In this document: positions 1-27,000 of the stretch, one piece after another
Position numbering within the stretch: position 1 is the first letter of the stretch
How the letters are laid out: the number at the start of each line of letters is the position of its first letter
Assembly (NCBI RefSeq): GCF_036370855.1
Contig: NC_088117.1
Coordinates: forward strand, 3,782,001 to 3,846,000
From: Dromaius novaehollandiae
Lineage: Eukaryota; Chordata; Aves; Casuariiformes; Dromaiidae
Length of the DNA stretch: 64,000 nt
Direction of reading: 5' to 3'
Notes under the pieces: generated by a model
The model's input: the letters and a program-made list of their open reading frames with translations, nothing else
Databases searched by the model: none
Told to the model about the DNA's origin: nothing
Translations under genes and position numbers: made by a program

Positions 1-247
1 ATCCTTTGATGTTCAGTCCATGCAGAACTAAAGAAATGAGTAAAAATTTCACTGAATCGCTGAGGCTGATTATCTTGCTGGCTAATGAGCTAGAGCAAGG
101 GCCTCTTTTGGAAGTGCTCGGGAGGCACTCCAGCAAGAGGTAGGAGAAGGTGAAGACTCGTAGTTTCCTGTCTGGCCCAATTATAGAAGTTACTCTTTCA
201 GTTATACTTGAATGGCTTTGATTTAATCCCTTTTTCATCTCTTTCAG

Positions 248-14963
<14,716 letters not shown>

Positions 14964-15343
14964 GGCTCCGCTCCCCAGAGACTGACTTGTTTTAACCCTA
15001 TAGATTCACATACTGTCTGAATTTCCATTTAAAGAGAAAACCCGCTCAAGGAAAGCCAAGGGTTCGTGACACTTAGGGCTGTGCCACCGACTGTTACTTG
15101 AGGAATAAGTAAAAGCAAATCCCGCCTCCGTGATGTTGTTCACCCCTCCCTGGTCCTGGAAAGCTGCTGGTTTTTACAGTGCGTGTGGAGGGGTGGCTGT
15201 TGCGTTTTTTCCATGCAAGCTGTCCTGGCCTCCGTCTCTTAATGTGCTAAGTGTTGTCAGAGCCAAGGGAGAGCTGCCCGTCCTCCTCCGAATATTGTTA
15301 ATTGAATGGATCGCTCATGCCAAGTCATCTCCAGTTCACTTGT

Positions 15344-15349
15344 AATAAA
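15344..15349 (+). terminator. EHMT1: Proximal poly(A) signal AATAAA of EHMT1
   Basis: A canonical hexamer about 380 nt after the stop. A strongly G-rich stretch (about 15,385-15,412) follows 35-65 nt later and can serve as the downstream element. It would produce a short 3' UTR isoform. Confidence 0.6.
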
Positions 15350-15917
15350 CTTTGAATACTTGATGGGACTTTCTTTCTAAAAGCAGGGGGGAAGCGGGGA
15401 GGGGGGAGGGAGGTGCTGGCATTTTGTTTTTCTTGGCACAGCCCTTGGGGCAGGTTCTGCTGGTTGTTTTTGTTGGTTTGTTTGTTTTTTGTTTTTTTTT
15501 CCTAAACAGTGAATTTCTCCCACATCTCGCAGGACGTTGCAGTGTGGTCTGTCCCTCTTCTGTCACTAGGAGCTAGAGGGCATTTCCAACCGATGCCTCC
15601 TCTGTTACCAAATCCACCGACTTACTCTTTTGTCTCTTCTAATGAGAAGAAATCCACAATACTTAAATCCCTTTGGTCCTAGCGTCTCTCCCGAGTGGAC
15701 CGGAGACTCTTTCCCTGAGGCCCTCTTCCCTGCCAGGCTTTCTCCGTTAAAAACCAGCTCTCGTCTACGCCTCTCGGCCATGTTACTGTTTCAGTGTTCG
15801 TTTCATCAGTGGAAGGATTTTCCTCTCCTATCACATTAGCAGTTTTAGAGAGGGAAGGTTGAAGGGGATTGTACAAGACACTAACTTCTTAAGAAAATCA
15901 GTTTTCTTTTTTAAAAA

Positions 15918-15923
15918 AATAAA
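15918..15923 (+). terminator. EHMT1: Internal poly(A) signal AATAAA in EHMT1 3' UTR
   Basis: An AATAAA within an A-rich run, followed by an AT-rich repeat. It has no convincing GU-rich element directly downstream, so use is uncertain. Confidence 0.3.
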
Positions 15924-16099
15924 GTGAATGATATATATATTATAGAGAACCTCGACTCACGTCTGCCGGCTGGGGCGAACAGCAGACAGGACATGTCACA
16001 GCGAGAAGATCCCAGATGCCACCAGCTCATCTGTTCCCATCACTTTTCTCAACGCTGGGCACCTTCGATTAATTTTTAAGCCACATGCTATGAGGTTTA

Positions 16100-16105
16100 A
16101 ATAAA
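16100..16105 (+). terminator. EHMT1: Internal poly(A) signal AATAAA in EHMT1 3' UTR
   Basis: A canonical hexamer in the middle of the 3' UTR. An A-rich tract follows at 16,147-16,206, which might instead cause internal priming in cDNA libraries. Confidence 0.3.
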
Positions 16106-16146
16106 CTGATTTATTTTTTACCATTACTGAAACATTGGGGACTAGC

Positions 16147-16206
16147 ATTAAAAAATAAAAAAAATAAAAAAACAAAACAACAACAAAAAGAAACCACAAA
16201 ACAAAA
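16147..16206. repeat. A-rich tract in EHMT1 3' UTR
   Basis: About 60 bp composed almost wholly of A with interspersed T, C and G. On cDNA it would be a likely internal oligo-dT priming site. Confidence 0.7.
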
Positions 16207-16343
16207 ACGGTGCTGATTCTGGTGTGATTTTTGCTCACCACGTGAATATAAACTATCAATTGTATAAAAAGAACAAAGTGATTTTAGTATAAAATGCAGG
16301 AAAAAACACAAAACTTTTTTTAAATTGTTAGTATTGTAGTGTG

Positions 16344-16349
16344 AATAAA
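16344..16349 (+). terminator. EHMT1: Internal poly(A) signal AATAAA in EHMT1 3' UTR
   Basis: A canonical hexamer, followed about 20-25 nt later by a GU-rich segment (TTTTGTGTGATGG). This makes it a plausible working site. Confidence 0.4.
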
Positions 16350-16583
16350 TTTGCCATCACCTTTTGTGTGATGGCTGGGCAGGTCATTATCTTAATTTTT
16401 TTTGCATATATCTTTAAATACTGTAATTAGTGCAGTAACAGTTTTTTTTTGTTCATCTCTTCTAGAACATTCATAATGCCGTCATGTTTATTATTATTAT
16501 TTTTTTCTGTTAATGTTTTTGACAGTTTTAAAGGAGCAGTCTTTTGGCTCTGATCATTTTCTTGTTCTGTTTTCAATGAAATC

Positions 16584-16589
16584 AATAAA
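16584..16589 (+). terminator. EHMT1: Distal poly(A) signal AATAAA of EHMT1
   Basis: The last hexamer before base composition changes sharply to CpG-rich. It is followed by an A run and, beyond 16,610, by G/T-rich sequence (GGGTTTGG, CGTTTGTCC). It is the best candidate for the main mRNA 3' end. Confidence 0.65.
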
Positions 16590-16610
16590 AAAAAAAAAAA
16601 AGTGCTTTAA

Positions 16611-18060
16611 AACGGGTTTGGCCCTCGTTTGTCCGCAGCGCTGCCAGCGCGCTGGCCCTGGGCGCGAGTCTCGCTGTGGGGGGAGGAGGAAGCTGCCACT
16701 GGGCCTGCGGCACCGGGGATGAGTTTATCGTCTCCTCGATTCAAAGGAAAATTAAAAGAGTATTTCCAAGCGGACGAAAAGAAGCCCACCTCTATTATCT
16801 TTGGCTTGGGGTGGTTTTTAAATCTTGTGTTGACTTAAATTGTAATTTTAGGCTGGTGGGGAGTCGGGGCTTTGGTTAGCGGGTGCGCGACGGGCCTGGC
16901 CAGCGCCAGGGGCCTCATGGAGGGGTTTGGGTGCCGCCGGCCCCCACTGGGACAAGTCCCCGGCTCCAGTGTGGAGGCAATTTATTTTCCTGAATTTAAA
17001 AAAAAAAGGATTTAGGGGGAAGGCACAAGACTTTACTCGACGCACCGCTGCGTCCCGCTGAGCTTGGAGGCGGCCGCGCTCCTCGGCCAGCGCCTTCCCT
17101 CTGCCAGCGACGGGCAGGCCGAGCCGCCCGGGCGCCACGGCTTTGGGTCCGTTTGGAGACTTTCACGGACAGGAGTGTCCCCGCCGGGCGATGTGGTGGC
17201 GGGGAGGCGTGCTGGCGACCGCCAGGCTCCAGGCTGCCCTGGTTTGGGGGCGGATGGAGCCGCTTCGGGGCTGGGGGCAGGCGCCGCGCGGCCCCCGGCC
17301 TGCCTCGGCTCCGGGGGAGGGTGCCCCGAGGTGACTCAGCGCCGCCGCCGCTGCCAGCCCTCCCCGTAAATCTGCCGCTTCAGAAAAGTCGTAAAACCCT
17401 CTGAGTCATTGGCAGTCGATAGCTCATAAAAATATTCATAAACGGTAGTAAAAGCCCGGCCCGGTTCCAGCGGGGGAGATGATGGAGAGGGGAGGGTTTC
17501 GGCCGCCTCCCTGCAGGGCCGGGTGGCTGGTGGCCCTCGTCCCCGGCGCCCGCCCTGGCCCCGCTCGGCAGCTGGCAGCGCCGTGCCCAGCGCCCTTCCC
17601 GGCAGAGATGTGGCTGAGGCCACCGGTGCTGCGCCCCGAGCGGCTCCGGCGGCCAGGAAACCGCCCCGGCCAGCTGGCAACGAAATCTCGCCACCCCCAG
17701 GGATGCGCGGCCGGGCCATGAGCAACCACGCGGCGATTCCCCGGCACTTTGGGCTGGGATTTTTCCGGGTCCGTCTCCATCACAGGAGCCGCCGTGGACC
17801 TCTCGCTCCCAGAGATGCTGTGCAGGCCCTGCCTTGGGGCGGCCTTGCCGTTTTGCTGGGAAAAGCGGGTGCCATGCCGGGACTGGCTCCTGATGCCCCT
17901 TGGCTTTACACCCCCACCTGCCAGCACTGCGCCCACCGGGTATTGCCAGGCATCCCGAAAGCTGGGGCTTCAGCAGGAAAAAGCCGGAGCTCGCCAGGCT
18001 GTGCAGGTCCAAGCCCTCCTGCCTCTCACCAGCCGTATTTCATGCACGTGTGCCATAACC
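16611..18060. other. CpG-rich intergenic block just downstream of EHMT1
   Basis: Dense CpG from about 16,850 to 17,740, fading by 18.0 kb, with several CCGCCC/GGGCGG-type runs. Inside it, 17,385-17,450 is a sharply AT-rich island that holds an AP-1-like TGAGTCAT followed by an ATTGG (inverted CCAAT). Open frames here on both strands are compositional and match nothing I know. It could be an unannotated promoter, an enhancer, or just a GC-rich gene tail. Confidence 0.55.
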
Positions 18061-18495
18061 TTGCGAGGGCTCAGCAGTGGCCATGACGAGCCAGACAGCC
18101 CTCAGGTGGCCCTCTGGGAGCGGGGCAAAACAGCCCTTCCTCCAAATCGCAGCTGCTCGTCCCCTTCGTTTGCTCTCCTTCATGAGCCTCGAGGTCTCAG
18201 CCTGGTTCTTGCCACCCTTTTAACCACAGGGCTGGTTTTGGGTGGCTGCTTAGAAGGTAAAATTCCCAAAGCATCAATGTTGGGCAGCTTGAGGGCAGGT
18301 TGGTCAATAAACCAGAGCGCGTGTAGGAAAGAGAACTGTCTTGTTTGACAAAAATAAAAAAGTCATAATCTTGCTGTTGGAACTGCAAATGGTGCAATTA
18401 AAAATAGCGACAGTTCACAGGAAAAGCAAGTAGGACCCTTCAGCAATTTGATGTGCCCTAGCAAGTAGAGATCATTTAAATACAGGTTAATAATA

Positions 18496-18520
18496 ATTAT
18501 GTATTATAATAATACATAAT
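18496..18520. repeat. Perfect AT-rich inverted repeat, 11-bp arms
   Basis: Arms ATTATGTATTA and TAATACATAAT separated by TAA, flanked by further TAATAA runs. It could extrude a small hairpin. Function unknown. Confidence 0.8.
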
Positions 18521-21414
18521 GAAACATTAAAATAACGTCTGATAGGTGAGAGGTGGCAAAGCCCTAGAGAAATCCGATCTGTGAACATTAACTTTCTTGG
18601 AATTGCTTATTTTCACCTTGCGCTCGGTGCAGCATGGGAAAGAAAGCCTGTGTTTTCTGAGGTGTGCAGGGGACTGACTCTGCTTTTGCTATTTGCTCTG
18701 AAAATCGCTCCCTTGGGGAGGCTGGGCAGGGCCAAACCTTGCTCTTCCTGAGCAAAGAGAAGACTTGCACCGGCCAAAGGTGGGTGAAGGTGAAACGCAG
18801 ATGGCTTTTCCCGTGTTTTTTGATGCACCTAAACCAAGGCCCAGCAGCTCTGAGAGGAAGCAGGCGAGCGGGAGCTCCGCTGCTGGCGTCGGCCGGGGCG
18901 AGCAGGGAGCGTTTCTTGGGAAAGGCCGGCTGGTGCTGGGCTTTCCCGGTGCTGCTCTGCCGCTGAGTGCGGGGCCGGAGCAAGAGTCATGGGGGAAAGT
19001 TGAGCCAAAGAGGTCAGAGCAGCTTCATGTACCTCATCAGCCTTAGAAGAGGTCCTGCCTTTAGTTTTCTTTGCAAATTGTCTACTACAATTTAGATATA
19101 CCCATTTATTGCCACGCCAGGTTTCCAAACATACAGGTGAGACTGGGTAGACGGCGAAGGGCTGTAATTTTTAAACCGGTGCAGGCACCAGCTGTGATTT
19201 TAATAGGAATTTCTCCTGAGCCGGATCAGACGCCTCCGGCACAGCGCTGGAGGAACCGGGGCTGCTGCCGGCTCGGTGCGTGCGTGCGTTTTCTAATAAG
19301 GTAAATTAATTAGACTGATTGTAGAGGGGAAGGCCGAACATCAGCGAGAGCATGAAGATGCCATGGGAAAGGTTTTGTCAACAGTTGCAATCTGCTGCCG
19401 TTCGGCCAAGGGCCCCGGCAGCAGCTTGTACCTCGGACCCGGACCCGGCTCGGCGACTGCCGGGATACGGGATGCTCCTGGAAAGAGGGAGCGGGAAGGA
19501 TATTTGCTCTCTGCCAGCTGGTCTGAACCCAAGAGCTTCAGGCCTTTGCCAGAATAGATGTTTTTTTATTTTTATTTTTAGTAAATCTGAAAATGACTCT
19601 TTGATTAGCTAGAACATGTTGGATTAAAAGGATGAAGTGCCCGGTGCTCTCAAACAAAAAAAGGAGCCTGACCCGAGCTCTGCTGAGCAAGAGCTGTTTT
19701 GTGTGTATGTGTGTGTGTGGGGGGAACACAATGACATGGGGACATGGCAGGGCTGAGACAAGCGGTGGGATGTCCTGCTGTGGGATGTGGCCGCGTTTCA
19801 CAGTGTCTCACCTTTGCCTGCATGGTGGGGAGACGGATAACGGTGAATAACCCTGATTGTGCCTGGCCAAAGGAGATGCTGCTTCCCTCCCGCACACGGG
19901 ACATCTCTCCATCCCTTCTCCCCGCGCGCGTGGCTGCCTCTCCTGCAGCCCTCAGCTCTTGCAGGAGACCCGGGAAGGAGTGGAGCTGCCCCTGGAGCTG
20001 CCACGAGCAAATCCTACTCCTCTCTGTGGGCTGCTGACCAATGTATGTGGCTAGAAACCATCCCGAAAGGCAGTGCTGGTTGCTGGTTCAGCCTTGATGC
20101 AGAAGAAGACGGGCAAGGGGGTGCCTGGAGACGGCCGTGGCCGCGGCGGTCTGGGGAGCTGCGGCTCCACCACTTGAAACTCTTCCAACACCCGGTAGTT
20201 ACGTGGGGGACAACTGAAGACATCAGTGAAGTTAGACGGGGAGAAGCAGCCTGTGCTGCGAGCCAGCGTCTCTGGTCTAACTCTGGCGAGTGACTTGCTG
20301 CGTTCAGCCAAACTGGCCTGAGAGACCTGAAGCCATGAAATTATCCTGAAATACTGTAGCTCATCTGGCTTTTCCCCTTTATAGACTCTGTCTCTCTCTT
20401 TATAACCCAGCGCTGGCCTCTCCCTGCTGAAGAAGTGGTGGTTGTCCCAGGGTCCCGGGAGGGAGGCAAGCAGCAGGTGAGAGTAATGCAACATAAAGGT
20501 ATGATTTCAACCCCGCTCCTCATTCCTTAGCTTTTGCCAGTGCTGGAAGAAATAATAGTTTATCTTGCTGATAATACAGAATATTGCGTCGTCTGCTGAA
20601 AGAGCTCTGCTATCGCTCTTTTAATTTCCTCTTTATGTCTGTGTTATGGGGAAAGCTGAAAAGCTACGGGCTGGCTGGGAAAGGCCCTCGTGTCCTGCCT
20701 CAGTTATGAAAGCCCTACGTGAGAATCAGGCTGAAATCTGTGTGTCCTTAGGACGTGTGAACCAACAGTGTGTGCAGGCTTGCGAGCACCTGGCCAGCCA
20801 CAGCCGGCTTCCGGGAGCATCTTCCTTGCTTTCTGTCTCTTTGCTGGCATTGGACTAAATTTTCCTGATGTATTACACCAGAGCAGTCCTATTTATTTTA
20901 AATATTTTCTTAAATTTCCTCATTGGAGGATCCCAGGGCACCGAGTGACTTCAAGCAGTAAAACCTTAGACTAAAGAGGGGCTTGTGCTATAAGATGCAG
21001 CTCCAGCTCTCTGGTTCCTGGCTCGTTTGCATCCTTTGCTTTTTATTTACCCTATTAAATGGGTAGGCCCCCAATTCGGCGCTTGCCGGCACCCACTGAA
21101 AGGTGCTGCTGCACCCAGCGCTGCACAGCACGCACCCGGCCAGGCCAGGGGCTCTGGTCTGCGCAGGGTCCTTTGGGGCAGCCTCCAGGAAGGGTGCACA
21201 GAGGGGTTTTGTTAAAGGAAGAACCCTAAACATTCAAACTTTTTCTCGGAGCCCTGAGCTTTGCAGGCAGATGCTGCAATGAACCTCCTTTTTCCCTTTG
21301 GAGGCGAAGGTGAAGCCTGTTTCGTTTGCGAAGACGCTGGGGGATAATAGGCTGCAAGTCTTAAAATGTGATGGGCGTGATGCACGAGGCAGGGGGAGAA
21401 GCGGATCGTTACGC

Positions 21415-21433
21415 GGGGGGGGGGGGGGGGGGG
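21415..21433 (+). repeat. Homopolymer of 19 G
   Basis: An uninterrupted G run between ACGC and AGCTCTG. It can form a G-quadruplex and is a typical sequencing and assembly weak point, so its true length is uncertain. Confidence 0.9.
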
Positions 21434-23540
21434 AGCTCTGACGCAGCCTGCCGCCTCCCCCCCTGCTTCCGTGGGCAATAACAGTAATGGAACAAACGCC
21501 CAGAAAGAGCAAATATTGCTTGACGTTGCCTGTGAGCAGAGGTGAAATGTTACTGCTTTAATTGGGAGATGGAGGTTGAACAAGGTCAGTCCAGAGCTCG
21601 AGTTTTCTTGCTCAGCTCTTGCCTTTTAATTTCTGTTTACCGACGCAAGAGTTGTTAAAGAGGCCCCAACAAATAAGCATGGCGTTAAGCAGCCGCAGGG
21701 CTTGCCGTGGCTCCCAGGAGGGCAAGGGAGCAAGCTTCACCGGTCGTACGCAACTACAGCGCTTTGCTGGCTGCTCTGCGTGCTGCTTTGTGGAAGAAAC
21801 GGTGAGACGAGCTCTCGCTGCATTTATTTTTATGATGCTTAAGGAGGTAGTGCCCATCAGCGCCAGCTGTGAAACAGGAGCACTGTACAAATAGAAACCA
21901 AACCACCAGGCTCCTTGCCGAGGAGTGCGACCTGCTGCTCATGCGCCCGGCGCTGCTCGCTCCGTCACGACCTGCTGATCCGTCCTGGATCTACCAAGTG
22001 CCTCATAGCCACCTGAGGAGCCTGCGCGAGCCTCGGAAAGCACCGGCAAAGCTGCACAGTCAGGTCATGTCTGCAGCTGCCCTTGCAGCAAATGCCCATA
22101 TCCGCTGAAAGTTTGTGTTTGTAATGAATAAATTCCCACTAGACTCTCTGGGACAGAGAGGGAGGCCAAAGGAAGGAAACTCAGGCAACAGGTGAGTCCC
22201 AGTCAGGTCATATCCTGCTTGGGATGTGCTCAGCACTAGCAAAGGTGGCCAAAAAGGTTCAGCATCATTCCCTGATTGCATCAGTAGCTCTTCACCTATG
22301 CTTTCCCTGAGACCTCTATCGATCTGAAAGGTTTGCATGTACCTAAGATGAAGGACATCGCTACCCAAATGTGCTGGGACCAGAGTATTCCCCTCCCTGA
22401 GTTACCCTGTGAGGCTGCTAATGCCATTAATAAGCAATTGCAGCCTGGTGTTTGGCTGGGACTAGCTTCATCATCACAGCAAACTCCCCCAGCTGACCCG
22501 ATAGGAGCAGGGCATCAGCAGAGCAAGCCAAGACTTTGTTTAAATACTTGGAGCTCTGCTATCTAACAAAAATGACACGAGATTATATTATGAAAAGGGC
22601 TGGCTATTTTAAGAGGGATCCATTTGCCAACTTTCCTGGCTGAAAAAGTCTTCAATACTGCTGCAGGAGTGGAAAGCATTAGACTCATGGATCCTACATG
22701 CCCAGTTAACCACTGAAGATGGGTTCTGTGAAAGGTGTAAAATGCCTCAAAGCCCGAGCAGAGCCAGGTGTGTTTTGGGCTGGGTTTGTTTGGAGGAGGT
22801 GGCTGGTGGGTGGAAAGGGACTGGTGTGTACAAAGCCTGGCAGGGCAGAGAGGGAGTCATGGGCCCTGCAGAGGAGGGGAAGCAGCAGCTGCTGCTGTAT
22901 GCTGCATTTGGGGCATTTCACCCTTCTCTGAGGAGAGGGGCTGATGGTGCGAGGAGGCTCATGGGGAAAGGGTAAGTGCTACCAGCGGGAAGCAATGCAT
23001 TGCTGACAGTCAGCCTACTTGCTGGGCAAATTAATGCTCATCCCACTTTGCTGCTACCCTTCCAAGGGCTGCTTTAAAATGCCAGTGCCAACAGGCTCAG
23101 TTGTGCTGTGGGTAGGTCCCTGCATGGTGGTGGTACCTGGCCTGGGCTGTGCTCTGCTGTGCAAACGTGGCCTCGGAGGGAGGCCCTATAACTGAAAAGG
23201 CAAGCTGGACTGGAGGCGAGATGAGGACTGGTGGTGTCAATAAGGCAGAAAATAGTTCACCTCTCAGTGGCAGATTTGGGGAGAGAAATCCTCCCTGCTC
23301 AGGAGGTTGGTTACTGCAGCATGCTCATCTCCTGGGAGCGCGAGGAGGTCCATGTCTGGAGCCCACTGTGTCAAGGCCATAAAGCACAGGATCACGGCTG
23401 GCTTCCCCTGTCCTCGGAAGGCTCCTCCATCTGCGCTTTCAGAGCGGTGCAGATTTAAATGGTGATGTATTTGTCTGTGGTCCATAATGAGCTTAAAAAA
23501 AAAAAGTCAGCAATCCTTGTTTGAAGAAGCAAAGCATCAT

Positions 23541-24060
23541 GCAAGAAATCATTACGGTTTTTCTTCCTTTTTCAGAAAACATAGCAGCAATGAAATAGCA
23601 GTGATGTGTAAATAATAAAAGCCTTCTGTGTGGCTCACTTGTCTTGTGCTAGTTAAAGTATAAAGCCCCACAAATGCAGTGCTGAGGGTGGGCAGAAAAT
23701 AGTCCACCTGAGCAAGAGCAATTAGTGCACTTGGCTTTATCTTTGCTGTGCTCTGTAAATATAATTCTGAACAGCAAATAAGCAGATAAGCTTTACCCAG
23801 CCATAATAAGACAAATATGCTTCTCTTCTGCCTCTGCTGGGAAGAGAATTTCTCTTTAGTTGTGCAGCTGTTGGAGGAAAATAGCTGGAATAAATTGCTC
23901 AGGAATTTGTGAACAGCAAATACGGCCTGAAACATTAGCAAAATCATTGAAATAAATGAGTAAAAACCATGGGAGAGAATATTCTCATTTATATCATGAA
24001 TATCCCTTAAAGACAGACTTGTGTTGGAACGAGTTTTGAAGAGCGAGAACTTTTTGTGAC
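23541..24060. promoter_or_regulatory. Candidate conserved noncoding element (AT-rich)
   Basis: About 500 bp of AT-rich, non-repetitive sequence without simple repeats, with many homeodomain/POU/forkhead-like cores (TAATAA, GTAAATA, CAATTAG, AAATAAATGA). The minus-strand open frame across it has no recognisable domain. Calling it a conserved element is an inference from texture only. Confidence 0.25.
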
Positions 24061-27000
24061 AGGAAAGCATTTTGCTTTGCCAACGATTCTCTGCGTTTTC
24101 AGCCCCGTTGCTGCAGGGAGCTGCTTTTCTGCACGCTGTGCAAATCGTGTCCGGGAAGAACGGCAGCTCCTCCCGGGGAGCGGGCTGGCAGGCCGAGCCG
24201 GGCGCCCCATGGGAGGCCTGAGACTTGCACCCGGTGGGGGAAAAAGAGCAGGAGCTGATGACTCAGTAGATAGATATGTGCTCCTCAGCATTAGCACCCA
24301 ACGAGAGCGCGCTAATTGGAGTGGGGAAGTGCTAAGCTCCTCATTGTTAAATAGGAGGCAAAAGTGAGGCCAGGCAACTTTGTACCAAAGCACTTTCTGC
24401 CTAAGATATGCCTGTGTTTTATTTCAATGTAACGTTCTTGAACTCAAACGTGACCGAATAGCACAGCTAAGAGCGAAGACCGTGCCCCGCTCTGCCACAG
24501 AAGCGGTTGCATCTGGTGGTGGATGAGCAACGCCTTGGGCTGTGTCTCTCTTCCATGCCCCATATGAAGGATTTGTACATTTGAAGTAGCGTGTACGTTT
24601 TAAGTAGCTGTATGGATCCTCCCATCCTTCCCTCTGCTGTCCAGTATGTGTTCTCAGTAGCTGGAAGATATTTCTTTGCCTCAGTTCCCTGCTAGTTAAA
24701 TGGGAATAAAACTAGTCTCAGCAGATTGTATGGTCCTTGGTGCTCCTAACTTGCCTACAGGCATCTGAAAATCTCAGTCCCAATCATTAATGACTGTTGA
24801 GATTGCCCTGGCTGAGCAGGGCACGACCGCGCTCGGTCCTGTACGCGCCTGTGATAAAAGGGCCTGTGGCTTTTGGAAGTCTCTTTCTCATACCAAGAAA
24901 GATGAAATAGAAAATCAGGGATTTTGGGGCTGAAATTACAAAGGTATTGGGGAGCATAAGGAGTCTGGTATAATATTGGTCTTTAAGTGGACCAGGATAC
25001 TTCTCTAAGACCAGCCTTGAAAAAATACTTGATTTTTTGGGCAGATATATATTTTTAGTTAACTTTTACCATGGAAGTACCACTAGAAACTTTCCTGTCT
25101 CAACGCAGTGCATTCACTGGGAAAGGTGCTGTTAGGACACAGACTGTGAACTTGGGATCCAGCGCTCTGGGTGCTGGGTACATGCTTTTCTCTGTGACGA
25201 TTTGCAGACTGGAGCCTGCTCTGTTGTTAACCTGGGCACCTCCCACGACACAGGCATCTCCCACTCCAGTGCGCACAGGGATCCTATAGCCAGAGACTGG
25301 TAGTGCAGCGTTTACTATTACAGAGCAACAACCTCCACAAATACAACGGCCTCTGCTTCAGAGGCAAGACATCTTAACTGCTTTCTCTGTGCAAAATTTC
25401 AGTTTTATGCAGATTGATACTCCTCACTTTCTATGGGGGCTGCCTTTCTAAATGCTTGGAAGGCGACCGTACCTGCTTTGTCACTGTGAGCTGGTTGCCG
25501 GCATTTCGGCTATGTTTCTTGGAAGAACACTTGCCAGGCTGATCAGTGTTGCAGAGATGTGCTATTTACTGCCTCTGCATTTGTCCTGACTACGCATGGA
25601 AACCTCCCTCTGGGGAAAAAAGCACGTTGTTCTGGATGGAAACTCAAGGTTGAAAAAAAGCTCTAGAATTAAATTATTGTATTTATTAAAAGGAGAAGCA
25701 AGGCTCTAATTTTCACTGTGCTCTGAGCATCCAGATTCTTTAAACAAAATTCAAAATCCCAGATGAAACCATTCATGAGTTAGTTAACTAAGATTTGCAT
25801 AGCCAGTGAACTGCTTTTCTGCGTATATATCCCTGTCCTCAAAATTCAGGTTCCTGAGGGAAAACAGCCGGAACGAGGGGGTCTGCAGCATGAAGAGAGT
25901 GACTTCCATCTAAAGGAATGGAGGTAGCTGTCCTTTAAAATGCAGCAGTGGAAGATTTAGCCTATGCCCAAAGAGCTGGAAGAGGCTGCAGAGTTCCAGG
26001 GGGGGGAGGAGAGTGCGGTGCCCACAAAGCCCAGACATCCACGCTCGGCCCCAGAGTGACGGAAAGAGACAAAATAAGCTCAGCGGCTCTGGGGACCAGA
26101 CTTGACCTGGATCTGCCTGCCTGCGAGTGACTCATTTGCTACAAGAGGCGAGTGAAAGCGGCAGGGATGGATCTGAAAGTGTGTGATTAAAGCCCTGACA
26201 TGCAGATAGGATGGGGTGGCAAGAGGCTCCTGCTCGGGCGAGAGTTGGCTGCTGTCCCCCGGCGCACATGGACCCAGGGGCTGGGGCCAGCACTTGGCTG
26301 CTGGCCTGGTTGAAGCCTTGGGCGGCAAGAGAGAACAGGAGGTTCACTTCTTCTGCACGTCATTTCTTACAGAAACATAAGCAGCCCCGTCTTTCTCAGC
26401 AAAACAGCTTGGAGCGTGCGTGGAAGCTGCTCTGCGAAGAGGGTTTGGAGCAGTTTCTTTTAGGACCATGTTTTACACAGGCTTGGAAAGAAAAATAATA
26501 GCATTCCCTGGAGGGAAGACAAGGAGAGGCTAGCGAAATGGCAACAAAAACCAGAGGCTTCAAATGGGACTTTGACACCTTGGTGTGAAGAGGAAAGTAT
26601 GGGCAGATAAACCCATTTCTAGCCCCAGACACCCAGCGTGGTCCTGTCCTACCCCATCGCTGGTCTCTGCAGTGCTGCTAGCGTGTGGGCATGTGTATGA
26701 ACCTATTTCAACCACAGAGAGTGAGACACAGACCTCACTGGAGAACGCTGTGAGACCTGACCTGCCTAACATATGGAAGATATAAGGTGCAGCAGGACAC
26801 TTTCAGTTAGAAAAAACAAGTGGCAATACGGGAAAGGAAACAGAGGTCAAATCATGTCCCACACTCTGCCAACTACCCAGCCAGAGAGGAAGGGTAGATC
26901 AAAGCCAAGGAAGAAGCTCAGGCTGGGGGCTGCGACGGGAGGTACCTAGCTGCCCCTCTGTGTCTGCAGCAGGCTGCTTCCCTCCTGGCAGCAGGGACTG

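Larger units (their letters stand above)
14964..16610 (+). other. EHMT1: EHMT1 3' untranslated region (probable extent)
   Basis: After the stop, about 1.6 kb of mostly AT-rich, U-rich sequence runs to a final AATAAA at 16584 followed by an A tract. Five AATAAA hexamers (15344, 15918, 16100, 16344, 16584) allow several 3' UTR lengths. A GC-rich non-UTR-like sequence begins right after about 16,620, which supports the end point. The exact cleavage site cannot be read from DNA alone. Confidence 0.7.
18061..23540. other. Intergenic DNA, no gene seen
   Basis: Mixed-composition sequence with no supportable exon chain. It contains a perfect AT-rich inverted repeat (18,496-18,520) and a 19-G run (21,415-21,433), listed separately. 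A pair of homeodomain-type TAATTA cores lies near 19,305-19,315. Confidence 0.6.

Noticed and set aside
17380..18012. A 210-codon minus-strand open frame (and overlapping frames on both strands)
   Set aside because: Overlapping long frames in all phases are typical of CpG-rich DNA; no domain, no exon structure.
23552..24070. A 172-codon minus-strand hydrophobic open frame
   Set aside because: Composition is that of translated AT-rich noncoding DNA; no signal, repeat or family that I recognise.
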